Source of the DNA: Acanthornis magna
Lineage: Eukaryota; Chordata; Aves; Passeriformes; Acanthizidae
Length of the DNA stretch: 64,000 bases
Direction: 5' to 3'
Assembly: GCA_036785705.1 (NCBI GenBank)
Contig: JAWUZG010000970.1
Span: forward strand, 1,274,501 to 1,338,500
Made by a program: the position numbers and the translations under genes. The notes under the pieces are model-generated. The model did no database searches, had not been told where the DNA came from, and worked only from the letters and a program-made list of their open reading frames with translations. Position 1 is the first letter of the stretch, and each line of letters opens with the position of its first letter. Of this stretch, positions 12,792 through 25,739 are shown piece after piece.

Positions 12792-13850
12792 CAACTGTAG
12801 GGAATAGTCTCATGTTCTTCCGTTTCTTGTAAGTCTGAAATAGTGTTATGAACATTTACGTGTACCACTATTGAAATTTGCAAATGGCACAGCTATAATT
12901 TGTTTAACATAAGGGGTTACCCTGTTGGCCTTCAGATCTATACAGTTATTAATACAGTTGCTAGGAAATGGACTTTTATTGGTTTTTGTTTCTAAGTTGT
13001 AATTTAAACTGCTAGTTGGCCTATTCATTTTTTAGATCTGTTATGGTAGGCCATTGAACACTGGCCTTGGAAAGAGATAGCACAATCCTACCCTATTCAG
13101 CACTAGTGTTAGTAATCTGAAATTCCTAATTCAGGAAGCACATGTACAGTTTATAGTTACCTTTGTGATGTAAATTTCAAGACTGACGTTTGCTCTTTTA
13201 AGGGAGAAGTGTCTTTTGTGCTTCTTTATTTTAAAATTACGTTTAGAGTTAATAGGCATTTAACCAGTATTTTAGTAGAAGTTTTGGAATCTCAATTTCC
13301 TCTTCCTAGCTCATGAAATATTTTGTGAGGTTATATGTATTTGAAAAGCCCTTCGTTTTGTGACTTCTACTAGAAATAAGGAAGTTGTCAATGAAAATTG
13401 GATTTGGTCAGCTTGAGATGACTGTTTTCTAGAGAGAGACTAGAGATTTAAAAGTAGTATACAGTAGTATGTAGGTAAAGCCCAGCAGTTTTATCAGGAA
13501 CTGACACATAGAGAGCACTGACTTATTAAAAGGAAGCCTTAAAAGGCCCTTTTCAAAAAACAGGGTATCAGCTTTTACCTACAAGTGTGTTTGTCTGTTT
13601 TGACTTTCAGATTTTGGGGTCAGTGCCATCATGAATTCATTGATTTTTGTTTTGTTTTGTGTGTTTTTCAAAGACTGATATTCTACAGAAACAAAGATTC
13701 AAGAACTCTGCTTACAATGAACTTTTAATCCCAGGTTGACAATTACGTGTGATCATCGAACTAACAATGTTCTGAGTGTTGACCAATTTTCAGAGTGAAA
13801 ACATTATTGCAGTCACTGCTCAAAATTGTTGTACTACATGTTGCCACAAA

Positions 13851-13855
13851 CCGAT
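13851..13855. repeat. Left target-site duplication of the LTR (ccgat)
   Basis: Five bases CCGAT immediately precede the LTR and are repeated exactly at 15246-15250. A 5 bp duplication is usual for ERVL-type insertions. Confidence 0.85.
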
Positions 13856-14056
13856 TGTCGTGGGTTTGACCCTGGCTAAATGCCAGGCACCTACGACGTT
13901 TGCTCTCTATGCTCTCTCCTGCTGCAGCTCTGCAGAGGAGAGGGAAAACTAACACAAAACACTGGACTTATGAGTTGAGATAAGACCACTGATAAGGGGA
14001 CGCACTAGATTCAGGGCAAAAGCAGGCGGGGAAACTTAAAGTTGCAAAAAAAGTGA

Positions 14057-14062
14057 TTTATT
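14057..14062 (-). terminator. Polyadenylation signal AATAAA of the LTR
   Basis: TTTATT on the + strand is AATAAA on the LTR sense strand, about 200 bases before the LTR 3' end. The position suits an R/U5 polyadenylation signal. Activity is inferred only. Confidence 0.45.
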
Positions 14063-14139
14063 AGTCTAACAGAGTCAGAGGATAAATCAGAGATAAAAAT
14101 AAGCTCTCAAGACACCGTTTCTTCACTGACCCCCCTTCC

Positions 14140-14530
14140 CTCTTAAGGCACCGCTTCCCAGCTCACCCCCTCCCACCTTTCTAACTAACCAACAGCTCCC
14201 AGGCAGGGGCAGGTTGTGGGGTTTTTTCTTTAAGTTAGTCCATCACAATTCTTCTACTACAGACACTGTTTCTCTATTTGCCCCCTCCTTCCATTCAACC
14301 AGCAGATCCGGGTTGGGGCAAGATATGTGGCTTTTCTTAGTCAGTCCAACACCACAATTCTTCTGCTACAAACGCTGTTTTCTGCTCACCCCTCTCCCTA
14401 TTAAGGCCATTTCTCAGCTCACCCCCTCCCTCCTTCCTTCTAACCAACAGCTCCGGGGTGGGGGCAGGGCATAGGGGTTTTTCCTTTGGTCAGGGTCAGT
14501 CCATCAGGGGAAAAGAATCCTCTACTTAGC
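14140..14530. repeat. Threefold imperfect tandem repeat inside the LTR
   Basis: A unit of about 110-135 bases recurs three times, starting near 14150, 14265 and 14381. Each copy carries CTCACCCCCTCC or a close variant, AACCAACAGCTCC (AACCAGCAGATCC in the middle copy), GGGGCAG/GGGGCAA, a T-rich run, then GTCCA(T/A)CA. Between copies recurs CACAATTCTTCTACTACAGA or a variant. Divergence between copies indicates that the triplication predates or closely follows the insertion. Confidence 0.75.
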
Positions 14531-15036
14531 CATGGGGGTCCCTCCCACGAGAGACAGTCCTCTGCGAACTTCTTTGGCGTGGGTCCAATCTCACGAGCAG
14601 CCCCGCCCGATTGCTGCTGTCCGAGATTCTCTCCAGGTTGCAGACTTCCAAGCCGAGGCCAAGCTGTTTCCATCCCGGGAGCAAGGCCTTTCTCTCTCCT
14701 GCAAGGCCTTTGCAACTCTCAGTCTCTGGGACTCCCACTGGATCACAGTTTCCTGCAGGCATCCACCTGCTCCTCTGGCATGGACACCTCCCCATGGGCT
14801 GTGGGGGGTTTCTCTGCATCCCCTGGACTCCATGGGCTGCAGGGGGACCACCTGCTCCCCCATGGTCTTCACCACGGCTGGCAGAGGGTTTTCAGCTCCG
14901 GCGCCTGGAGCATCTCCTCCCCCACCTTCTCCACTGACCTTGGTGCCTCCATGTTGTTCTCCCTCACATATTTTTACCTCCTCCTCCTCCTTCCCTGGCT
15001 ACAAAGAAGTGCGTGCCTACTTTGTTTTGATTTCTT

Positions 15037-15046
15037 CTTAAATATG
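15037..15046 (-). promoter_or_regulatory. TATA-like box of the LTR promoter
   Basis: The minus strand reads AACATATTTAAGAAG here, in the U3-like part of the LTR and upstream of the GC-rich body. Transcription from it would run antisense to ATP9B. This is inferred from position and motif. Confidence 0.4.
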
Positions 15047-15245
15047 TTTTCACAGAGGCGTAACTAACATCTCTAATTGGCCCAGGTTTGGCCAGCAGCA
15101 TGTCCATCATCTTTAGAGCCATCAGAGATTGGCTCTGCTGGACATGGTGGAGAAATTTCCAGAATCTTTACTCAGGACATGCAGGAGCCATCTTTGTACC
15201 CCACCCTATCCACTGGCAAAAACTGGGCCAGGCAAAACTACCACA

Positions 15246-15250
15246 CCGAT
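15246..15250. repeat. Right target-site duplication of the LTR (ccgat)
   Basis: This is an exact copy of the five bases at 13851-13855 and fixes the right LTR boundary at 15245. Confidence 0.85.
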
Positions 15251-18200
15251 ACATAAAGTAAGGAGTTAGTGATAAATTGCACTTTTTTCCTAGTATAGGG
15301 TTCTTCCAATAATAAGGTATTCTGAAACTGAGAGATATAATTTTGATACAAAAATTGGGACTTCTTCCTGTGATAAAATTAGACCAAAATTTTTACATGT
15401 TTGAGAAGGATATAGGTTTATCTTATTTTTCTGTATAAATTAATAAAGTCAAGTACTATGCTTCCATACACTACTTTTAGTAATAACTTTCAATACAAAT
15501 ACCTAATTTTTAGTATTGACAGTATTCTTCAAGTGGAAGAATTTGGTTAGGCTTATTATACTAAAGTACAGGCTGATGGCTTGGAGAAAGAAGGCTTTGT
15601 TACTTGTGAATGAACAAACTTGATACTGATTTAATTAAAAGCCTGAAAATTGATGCCACTCTTAAGAGTCACTTTTCAGAGTGGAACTGCACTTTATACT
15701 GCTCTAGCATCTTTTTTTTTCCCTAGTGATTTTATGACTTATGCTAGCTTTGCGGTCTTTTATTTGACTTTTTTTTTTCCATCTCCAAGGTAGAGAAACT
15801 GACATAGAGATGTTAAGCAGGTTGCCTATGCTCAGATTGGACAGTAGGAAAACTTAAAATTGATAGGGTTCAGTTTTCAGTTTTGGTTGCAAAAATGAAA
15901 ATCTAATGAAAATAATTTCTAGTTGTTTTCCAGATTATGTGTTTACTAAAGGAAAACAAGATTATTTGTGGTATCTAAATTGTGAGTAATTCCATAAAGA
16001 TAGTGTGAGTAGGCTGATTTTTAAACTAAAAATTTTTTTTTATACAGTGTTGCACTAGATTAAAATTGGGAAGTCTGTGACTGTTTAACTCTCTGTTGGA
16101 GTCCTCCTTAGTCTTGGGAAATCCTAAGCATCTGAAATGTGAATGCTGTCTTAAGACTTGCATGTTGCTAGTGTAAGAACCACCAGCTTTTAAGGAAAAG
16201 GGTATTCACACTCTTGAAGGCTTAGAATTTCTTTCTAGTAATTAAAAAACTTGAATATATATTTACTGTAATCAGTAAGTCTTAGTTTTTTTTTTATAAT
16301 AATGAGCTGTTCAGAACAGAAAGTCAAGGGAGAATGGGACATCTCTTTTGGCTGTTACTTATTTGCACTTGGACAGTAATTGGCCAGATTAACGTCCACA
16401 GGCTAATTCTGATGCATGAGATACCTAGTGACAGGCAGTTCCCTATTTGTCGTGTAACATGGAAAAACTCAGTCACCCCTTGGTGAATTTGCAGTGTGTA
16501 ACTTTGCACTTTTCGAGTTGGTGAACCTGCTAAACATGAAGTTTGAATTGTTTCTACCTTTTCAACCCTTCATGGCAAGTGATGAAACATGCAGATCAGT
16601 AAATGCATTGAATTGTTTTAGTGAGCAAGTCAATTAAGTCTACCAGTCTCATGTCTGTCATGTGAGTCTTTTCCCTTGTTTACTTGATTTTGGTACCGAA
16701 TATATTAAGTTGTTCAGTGTATGAGGCATTCTGCTGTCTAAATCTTATTGAGATGTTTGCTGCAAAATCTACTTTGCTGCATATGAAAGTCTGCAGATCC
16801 TTAACAGACAGTTTTCAGTCAACATTCAAGTTAAAGTTGGAAGGAAGAATTGAAATTATCTGTCTATTGAAGATTCTGTCAATGTAATTGTACTTTTCTG
16901 TTTCAGAACAGTTCATCTGCATATCCTTTTGTAGAGCAGAAAACTGCAATAGAAAAAGAATTTAGACCTGTGCATGCAGGTTTGGAAGAACTTCTGTTTT
17001 TCTTGCCTAAGGAACGATTATACATTTGACACAGTTTCTTGTCTCGCGCACTTAGGTATCACCAGTTAAGTGCCTATCAAAGACTGCTATTCTGCAGCAA
17101 TATTGCTTCAAGTTTATAAACAGGCTGTTATCTGTTTCATTAGCCTGTGAAAAGCCAATTGGATAATAAAACTGTAAAGCAATTTTAACTCTTTTTTTCC
17201 TCCCTTTCCATTCTTGAAGTTAGCAGTCCTGAACCTTTCCTAGGTAGGTTTATCTGTGCACTGTTACTGAAGATTCCAAGAAAAAAAGATCAAGAAGAAA
17301 ATAACTCACTATAATAGACACAACTACAAGTGGCAGAAGAGGCCTGCATCTGTCACTTTATCTCATAATTTGTAACATATTGCAGAACTCTCACTTTTCT
17401 ACCTGCAAAACAAAAGAAAAATTGAATGTCAGGAGACATAAGTTTAATGAAATAATTCCATCCAGGCTTCAAATGTGAAAGGTCTTGGCTGTATCCTTAA
17501 AGGCTATTAAGGAGTGTAATGAAGTTGAAAACATACATTTAAAACTGTGTGAAATAAAGAAAGTATCAATAACAAGTAACTGCTATACAAGAGGAAAAAA
17601 TATGTGTTTCTTCTGGAGAACTATAAGGATTTGAATTTTTTTTGTTAGAATTTTAGCTCTTCAAGAGCAAGTTGTCCTTCTGCTTTGGAAAGCCAGTGCA
17701 TTAAGAAACCACATTATATCTGAATCTAGAGATTTAACATTAGGCCTTTATTGCTTGAAACATTTCAGACCTACTGATTACTTTATTCCTGCTATTCAGA
17801 CCATTTGGAACAGACAAGTTTTTTAAAAATTGTATAAATTTTATCTGATTAGGGAAGCAGTGTAAACAACAGAATCAGAACTTGAAATCTTAACATAAGA
17901 AAAAAATTAAAATACAGGCCAGAAGACAGGAAAAATCAAGGGGACTGTCATTCCACATTTTTTGCAGCATTGAGGAGATTGGATAATGAAGAATTTCAGC
18001 CAAGAGGAGACAGGATACATAGGAGAGAAGCTAGAAAGCTTTTTTGTAGAGTTTTACTGTTGGTGATTAAAGACTAACTTTACTTCACTATGTAAGATGG
18101 AGTTTGAAAGAACAACCTATGGACATCACTTGCTCTGAAAGATCAGCATCCTCACCTTGGACTTGCTGTGGCTTTAAGCTTTCCCCCACTGCCTGCCTGC

Positions 18201-21200
18201 TCTCTCCTCCTCCAACTCCCTATTATGTTATGTGTACTCTATTTATGCTGTAAATTTGGGCTAATAGATACCACGAAAAGCTTTTGTATAGTCCATACTG
18301 CTGTCAGTCAAGAGTTTTGTATTTATGGGTTAGAGACAAGCACTATTACTAACTCCACAAACAGTACTTCAGACAGTATCCAAGGTGCCATGGGTAAGAT
18401 GTAATAGCAACTTTAAAAGAATTTGAAAATGCTGTTTTCAGAAGTGTCTGTTCTTCCATGAGTGGCACTCAGGTGGTGGAGACACTTTCTAGTAAAAAGA
18501 AGCATAGTTTATACCCACATTTTGTTTACTTCATTTCTTAATTTTTTGTGTGAAGTACTTGGTAGCACATATGAGATATTTATTAGTTTCAAATCATTGC
18601 AGTTCATTTAAACTGGCTTTATCTCGGGAGTGTAATGACTTACTACAGACACATTTCAGTGTTCCAGTTCCGTGTAATTTTATATGTTGCTTTAGGCGAA
18701 AGCCTTGCGCCTTGGTGGACTATAAAGTCTGGATGTGCAGCCACTTCTGACAGCTTTGGACTTTTTATTGGTAATTACACAGATGGTGAAGTGTGTTTTG
18801 CTACGGAGATGTTTTTAGAGAAAAAATAGTTTGCAAAAGTAATTTATGCAGTGAATAACATTCAGTGTCATTTTTTCCTAAATGCATCTTCACTAAGATG
18901 TAGTATTGCATTATTTTAATGTTCTCTGAAATGCTATCTAATGAGTCTCATTTTTGCTAGCCTAAAAGAAAGTGTTATATGTTGACTTTTTAGATTTTTA
19001 AGCCACTTTTTTAATTACTGCCACATTTTAGTCTTTAATGTAATATATCCTGCCATTCAAATTCATTGTCTGATTGTCCTGTATGTAACAGGTCTATTCC
19101 TTATGTATGAGGATGTACAGGATGCTCTAACAAGACATGTTAGTGTCTAATAAAGGAGTATTCTGTTCTGTTATACTAAGCCACCTAGAAAACAATCTGA
19201 TAAGGAAACTTTTAAATTCATTATGTGAAATTCCTAGTGTTGCTAGATTAAGCACATACAAATGTGCAGTGTGGGTTCCTCTTGGTGTACTTGGCACCAA
19301 AAGTCTTTGCTTTGTGTCTGCCCTACATCGTGTTGCACATGAACATTCTACCTTCTCTTGTCCTCTCAGGCTTAGTGTCTTTTGATCTTTCTGGTAGGTG
19401 CAGCTAGGGCCTGACTGTGGAAAATCCACTTGTTTAAGGTGATAAAATTGCCAGTAGTTGCATTTGGTTAGTACCTCTGAATAGTTCTCTTCATACATGA
19501 CTGTGTAAGTGGTGTAGATCTGAGACCTGACATAGCTCATACTAGAATTTTTCTGTCTGTTACTGCTATAATCAGGTGATTGACTGATAAACTGATGAAA
19601 ATTGTTAGCAGAAGAATGAAAAACAATATAGGAAATGCTCTCCCATTGGTAAAGCCAACAGACTTAGAAAGCAAAGTAACATGACAATGTTTCTTCTGGT
19701 ATATACTATTCACTTCTAGTCAAAACTTGGGAATTTTTAAGCAGGTAAGCAGGCAAAATATTGATTTTGTATCAGACTGTCTTGTAGTGATTGAGCTTTA
19801 GTATTAGTTATTTTTAAAAAATGAAAAGCTTTTGATGCATTGACACTAATTTAATTTCCATAGGTATCTTGAAATTCTCGTAGAGAATTGCTGATGTTCT
19901 TGCTACAGCTTTTTATATCTTCTGAAGTCTTCTGTTTCTTCCTCTACCCTCACAAATTTATCTGTTGAAGGTAGAATTTGTCTTACATTTGACAGCAGAG
20001 CCGGGAAAGTGGTTCTGGCAACTGAAAAATGGAACTAGTGTGAAAGGTCATTATCAGTAGCAAAGTCTGGCTTTCAGAAGTAACTTTGCAGACAGACCCA
20101 AAAAAATTGTGATTGTCCTGACATTGTACATTTTAGAAGTGCTATTGTGATGGAAAATTTATTAAATATTAGCTGTAGATCATAGGAATACATCTATTAT
20201 TGACTGAATTAGACATGAAGCAACTATTACTTTTGCATGAAATTTTAAAGAACAAGTACTCAAAATAATTATTCAAAATGTGAATCTTACTGCCTTTTAC
20301 TAAATGTAAATATAAGGAATTTTCATCTCTCTTTACCAAGAGATATAATGAGAATGTCTCATGGATTTGCATCCTACCCTAGGTTTTTTTGCGATACTTA
20401 ATATAACTGAGATGTGACTGTGCATTGACAAATTTGCTACTCAGTATTTTTTATTAAACTTCAAACTGTTTCCTGCACATTCTGTGCTTTTGTGTGTCTT
20501 CTGTTCTAATTCATTCCACCTGTCATTTAGAACTGTACCACCTTACCATATTTTGACATACTTGCCATCTTATACCTGCTGACCAGATACCTGCTGCTTG
20601 GAATCATGGTAGTATTTCTGTTGAGGAAAGATCATACTTACGAGGGGTGTGTTTCAGCTCAGCAGGCTATTTAAGTATGTGCATTTATATCCTCAGGGTT
20701 TTTTGGGTTTTGGTTGTTTTTAACTCATGGAAGCAACTTTATTTTGGAGTTGTAGCAGGGACCTGGGACTAGAACGAAATTCTAATGAGGTCAACAATAA
20801 CATATTTTGGGCAGTAGCTTAACCACTCTGTCTCAGTTTTTCAGTCCATCAAATAAGAATGTTAAAACTTAACGGTTTTACAAATATTAGTACCCTATGG
20901 AACATATGGAAATTAAATTGGAAAATGTACTGTGTGTGTTTTTGAGTGAGTTGTTCACAGCAGTTACTGAATGGGCAGCTTTGGAGAATGAAAATCTTCT
21001 ATTTCAGCTTTTGATATTTTACTTTTCTAGAATTATATTTTTTGACATTTCTTTTGACTTCTGACAGATTTACCTCTTTTCAGCTATAATTGCCAATATA
21101 TCCAGTGCCAATTACATCAGGAACTTCGGTGGTCAGGCAAAGTCACCTGATAGTAACTGGGCTGTGAATAACAACTCATGTGTGTGAGAATGCTCCATGA

Positions 21201-21582
21201 CTATGAACCTAGCAATTCCTGACTTGTCAGACACAAAAGTGCTGTCTAATAGATGGGAAAGACTGCTTTTTCCAATTTTACAACTCTATTACGGCTACTG
21301 TAGATCAGACTTGAGGCATCCCCTGTATGTATTTTTTCCTCTAATACTTATGCAATAGCTAACTGGCTACAAAACTGGACTTTTTTAACCACTGAGTTAT
21401 TTATTCAAACAGATGCAATCTATTTAGCAATGTGTTCATCAGAGATCTGTTTTGTATAAATTGTAACATTTTCACTAAGCAGTAACATCTATAAATAACA
21501 CTTGTATTCTGGGATTTATATTCTTGTTAATCTTTATTAATGTCTGCTTAAGTTGATTACATTTCTTCTTTTTTTTTTTAAG

Positions 21583-21641
21583 GTAAAGTGCAAGTTAAGA
21601 GTTCAGACATACAAGTTGGAGACCTCATCATAGTGGAAAAG
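21583..21641 (+). CDS. ATP9B: ATP9B exon 4 of 8 in window: first strands of the actuator domain
   Basis: This short exon (59 bases) has two bases that finish the split glycine codon, then 19 codons: KVQVKSSDIQVGDLIIVEK. The VGDLI..E core is a general P-type ATPase feature of the A domain. The acceptor is a strong pyrimidine run ending AAG (21580-21582). The donor is gttgat (21642), which departs from consensus at +3, +4, +5 and is the weakest donor in the window. Skipping this exon alone would shift the frame. Skipping it together with the next one (59+52=111 bases) would not. Frame and family match make the exon itself secure. Confidence 0.94.
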
Positions 21642-24600
21642 GTTGATACTTTTAAAATATATTTTAGAGACTAAAGATTATTAACATGCTAATTATCTTC
21701 TGAAGAAAAGTGTATCAAGGTACTTATCTGTGAAGTCCTAACTAGCTAGTATTTTAATTTAAGTCCTATTTGAGAATCTTCAAGGAAGTCTATTTTAGAA
21801 TTAATTATATTGTAATTGAATGTATATATTTGTATTTTATGAATATGCTTCAATCAGTCTTGTGAAGGGAATACGACTGAATTAAATTCCCTGGCATGTG
21901 CTGTTCTCAATGTTTTAAGCTGTCTCATTACTGATACCTTCCTTCTGATGGCTGACTCGGTGTTTTTCTGTCTGAAACTTTCAAGACAAGCTTTATTTAC
22001 CGGTGTGTATATATATATTTGTATTATCCAAATATAATATGTATCCAATATTAAACAATAAGAAAGTTTATATATTTTTAAATGGAGAAAAAGCTTTCCA
22101 GTTTGTTTGCTGTTGGTGAGTGAGAGCTGTGAATTCTTCTTTGCTCTATATTAACATTATAATAAAGATTGTTGCTTATTTCAGTTGCCTTTCTGGGCTA
22201 CTAAGAAATTATTGTGACCTTAGAAGTCAACTTAAATTTGTTGTCAGAGGTAACTATTTTTGCTTAAATTAATTCTGGAGAGGTGACTTATTTTCTGGGT
22301 GTCTGCAAGTAATTCCCATCACACTTTGTATTAGAGAGCTAATCCATTGAGATGCTGGAAGGAGGCACCTCAAGTCAAAGCTTGTATCTGCTTCTGCTTG
22401 TTTTGGAAAATGTCTGTTCCCTTCCTTTGTATTTCTTCTGTAGTTCAAAGTAAAAAATAACATACCCAAGTCTCATTTGGCTTGCTGCTCTCAGCTTAAA
22501 TTGTATATATTTTCATGTAGTTTGCCCCATTTCTTGCTTTTTTTCCTGTTCTTTTTTGTCCATTCTGTGTACCTTATAACTTTTTGGGCCTGCCCTTTTG
22601 GGCAGCATATACTATGATGCACAAGAAAGGCTCTGGAATGTTTGGCCTTTACATCTGTTCTGCCTTATACCTTGCTACCTTAGGGTGCAGGTGGAATTGG
22701 CTTGCAGGTGCTTGCTTCTGCCTATTCCAGACCTTCTAGGAGACAGAGATACTTGCTTTGATTTTTATTAGGGAACTTTTTTGGGCCTTCTTGAACTCTA
22801 AATCAAGAACTAACTATTACAGGGTGTAGTGAAGACTCTAGTGGCTACTCAGGTAATCTGCCTTCCCTGAAATTCACTGAGATCCATCTGTCTATTAAAT
22901 TATACTAGAATTTGGAAAATTGGAGTTACTTTGGGGATCAGTCTGTCATGTGGGAGGTTGGTCATTAGCATCTATTTTAGCATTATTTGCAGTAGCTTAG
23001 AGCTCATGTGTTGTGAGTACCTGAAGTTTTTAATGAAAAAGCTTGATGTTTAAGGATTTAGGGAAATAATGAATAGCGTGCTTTTTGATGAAGATTTTGT
23101 TCAGGTATCTCAGTAAGATGCATATAATTGTTTGAAGGTTGTATTTCAGCTTCAAGCTCCCTACTTCCCCAGCAGAGCTGCTTTTTTTTCCTTTTGATCT
23201 AGCTGGGGGTACCTTCAGACTAATGAAATTAAATGTTTTCTGGTTCTGTTGTGAAGTGTATTTTGTTGGAGCAAGCTGTTTTCAATTTCAGAGTATGACT
23301 CTTAAGCCAAAGAACCAGTCAGGAGTGAAATGTTCAATTGCTCACTCTAATGGCAGAGGAACAAGTTAACATTGTATTTGACTGGTAGATGCATCAACAG
23401 CATTTCTGCAGTGAAATTAATGACTCACTTGAGCTGAAGATCCATATGTTAACTAGTGAATGCATCACAAATACTAACAACTTAAGTGAAAGGCTTCTCT
23501 AGATTTAAACTTTGACTATCCTGTGATTGTCTTCTTTTTTAAATAGCACTAGTTTATTTCAAAGTATTTCCTAAGTAACTGTAACGTGCTTAAAATAGTT
23601 TAGTTTCAAGTAATACATCTATTGTTTCAACTGAAAATTTCATATGCACTATTACTAGGCAGGAAGAAGCCTGAACAGATGAAAATACTGCCTAATTTTA
23701 AAAGTTAAAAGACATTTACATTTGTTAGCTGAAAAATGGTCCCCTGTCTTGAACAGTCATGCCACTTGTAGATGTTCTCCTTGGTTTGTGTTAAGATACA
23801 TTTCTAGTTTCCAGTGGAAGCACAGATGTGTATAGTGTTCCTAAATAAGACAATTGAGGGGATGAGTTGGTCAGTTCAGACATTGTCATTTAGACACTGT
23901 ACCTTATTGACTGTTTGGAATACATTTTGGAGATGTGAAGAGGGCATAAAACTTAATTACACATTTAGTTAATAATAGCTGCACATTTATGGAACAATAT
24001 TTAACAATAACAACACATAATAGTGATTTAAAATATGGAAACAGTAATGCTTTTTCTTAAAACTTTGAGAGTTTTTCTTGGAGCTCTAAAGATACACAAT
24101 TTTTTTCTTAATCTTGGGTGTAAAGTGAAATTAATCCAGTATTTGCAAGGACTGCAGTTAATGTTAACATGCAGTATTGCACAGTGTGCAGATCCAAGAA
24201 GACAACTGGGAAGTGGCTCTTCTATTTATAACTCAGAAGCAAGCAGGAGTATTTTAGTTAATGAGAAAAGTACATGGTTCATTGCATGAATGGAGAAGAA
24301 AGGACAGTAAATGCAAAATTCCAAGGGTCTATAGCTATGGGCATTTGAGGGCAATTGGAAGACTGACTGGGGAATGGGAAAAGTTTATGTAAATAACAAT
24401 TTCTTAATAATAACATGAGAAAAAGATAAAAGTAATTTGAGAGCTGTTAGAAGCAGTATTTTTTAAAGTGAATAGCCTGTGTTGCAGGGAAGTATAGCTG
24501 TCTTTATGGGTTTTCTTGTTTACGAGACTGGCTGGTATTCCTGGATGGCATAGAGTTACTCATGGGAACCTTGGAGCTGGGGAAGCACTTGTCTTGTATT

Positions 24601-25382
24601 GACCATTGTGTGACTGTAGTTAGATCTGTAGCACTGAGTCTGTATGTCTGCAAACTGTGAGATAAATGGAAGCCCTCCTTTTCTGAAGCTCTGATTCTGC
24701 CCAGATTTAAGAAAAACACTGTATTCAAGTAATTTTCATGACTTATATATTCAAATTTCAGTATATATCAATAAACATTGCTGGCATCATCTCCATGTTA
24801 ATTGAGATTATGTAGTTTCTTCATGGGTTTCTGAATGCTTGAAGTTGTATGTGTTGTCATTTTAACTTGTTCTACTTTGATAAATATGACATGAGAGGGC
24901 TAACATGATTGACATACTGGTGCTGTTTGACTGTGACAATGTACAACAGAATTTAATTTTCTCCATAATGAGATGTTAAAGATTTTTTAGCATACTTGCC
25001 ATCTGTCTCTGTGTAGTTACTCTTTTATAGTGACTAGGTATGTATCTGCAGAGCTATCTTTACTCTCCAGTGTCAGCAGTAATAGTGACAATGGTTTTTG
25101 GTACCTAAGTACTCTTGCAGTATCTTTCTGCCCACTTCCAAAATATGAAAAGCCTGATTAAAAAAAAATGTCAATTTTAAATACTTCAAAGACAGGTCAG
25201 TCTCTAGGCTTCCCTATGTGGTAGGATACATTCAGATAAACTTATGCAGAAAAGCCTACATTATTTTACAGGAAAGAAAATTATCAAGAGCACACAAGAA
25301 GGCAAAATCAATATGCCTTTTTTGTATTAAAATGAGAAAGTATTCACATGACTAATTTGATCACAGTCTATAACTTTCTTAT

Positions 25383-25731
25383 GGGAGGCAGAAGGGGAGG
25401 AGTTGCTGATCTCTGGTGATTAGCAACAGGACATGAGGAAATGGAATCACAAGGGCATGCAGTGACAGTAAAAAGAGTAACAGCTTTAAATTGAAAAAGG
25501 GTAGATATAGGTTAGATAGTAGCCAGAAATTCTTCACCGTGAGGATGGTGAGACACTGGAAAAGGTTTCTCAAAGAAGCTGTGGATTCCCTGTCCTTAGA
25601 AGTGTTCAAGGTCAGGCTGGATGGGGCTTTGAGCAATCTGGTCTAGTAAAAGGTGTTCTGCCCAATGCAGAAGGTTGGAACAAGATGATCTTTAAGGTCC
25701 CTTCCAACACAAACCACTGTGATTGTATGAA
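25383..25731 (+). repeat. CR1 LINE fragment
   Basis: The sense-strand CR1 3' region is recognisable through ATTCTTCACCGTGAGGATGG, TGAGACACTGGAAAAGGTTT, GTGTTCAAGGTCAGGCTGGA and AAGGTCCCTTCCAACACAAA, ending with CACTGTGATTGTATGA. It is 5'-truncated and moderately diverged. Unlike most other CR1 pieces here it is in the same orientation as ATP9B. Confidence 0.88.
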
Positions 25732-25739
25732 TGAAGCTG

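Larger units (their letters stand above)
13856..15245 (-). mobile_element. Solo LTR of an avian endogenous retrovirus
   Basis: This 1,390 bp element is much richer in GC than its surroundings. On the + strand it begins TGTCGTGGGTTTGACCCTGG and ends CTACCACA, so both strands have TG...CA termini. It is flanked by an exact 5 bp duplication (CCGAT). The minus strand appears to be the sense strand: a TATA-like CATATTTAAG (15046-15037) is followed about 980 bases later by AATAAA (14062-14057). No gag, pol or env sequence, primer-binding site or second LTR is present, so recombination has left a solo LTR. The terminal and central phrases resemble an LTR family abundant in passerine genomes, but I cannot name it with certainty. 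It is antisense to ATP9B, the usual surviving orientation in introns. Several open frames on both strands reflect high GC and internal repetition, not genes. Confidence 0.88.
11471..21582 (+). other. ATP9B: ATP9B intron between exons 3 and 4 of the window
   Basis: This 10.1 kb intron carries a 45-base near-perfect hairpin (12747-12791) and a 1,390 bp solo LTR (13856-15245). From 15251 to 21582 I see only AT-rich unique sequence with chance open frames, the longest being 137 codons on the minus strand at 19127-19540 and lacking any recognisable motif. Confidence 0.85.

Noticed and set aside
12509..12883. 124-codon minus-strand open frame
   Set aside because: Contains the 45-base hairpin, has no family resemblance and lies in AT-rich intron. 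Treated as chance.
14486..15067. Longest open frames in the window (193 and 169 codons, + strand), with several overlapping minus-strand frames
   Set aside because: All lie within the GC-rich, internally repeated solo LTR, and open frames exist in most of the six readings. The product shows no retroviral or host domain.
19127..19540. 137-codon minus-strand open frame in the third intron
   Set aside because: No recognisable motif, no neighbouring exon or splice pattern, and an overlapping frame on the other strand. Most likely chance.
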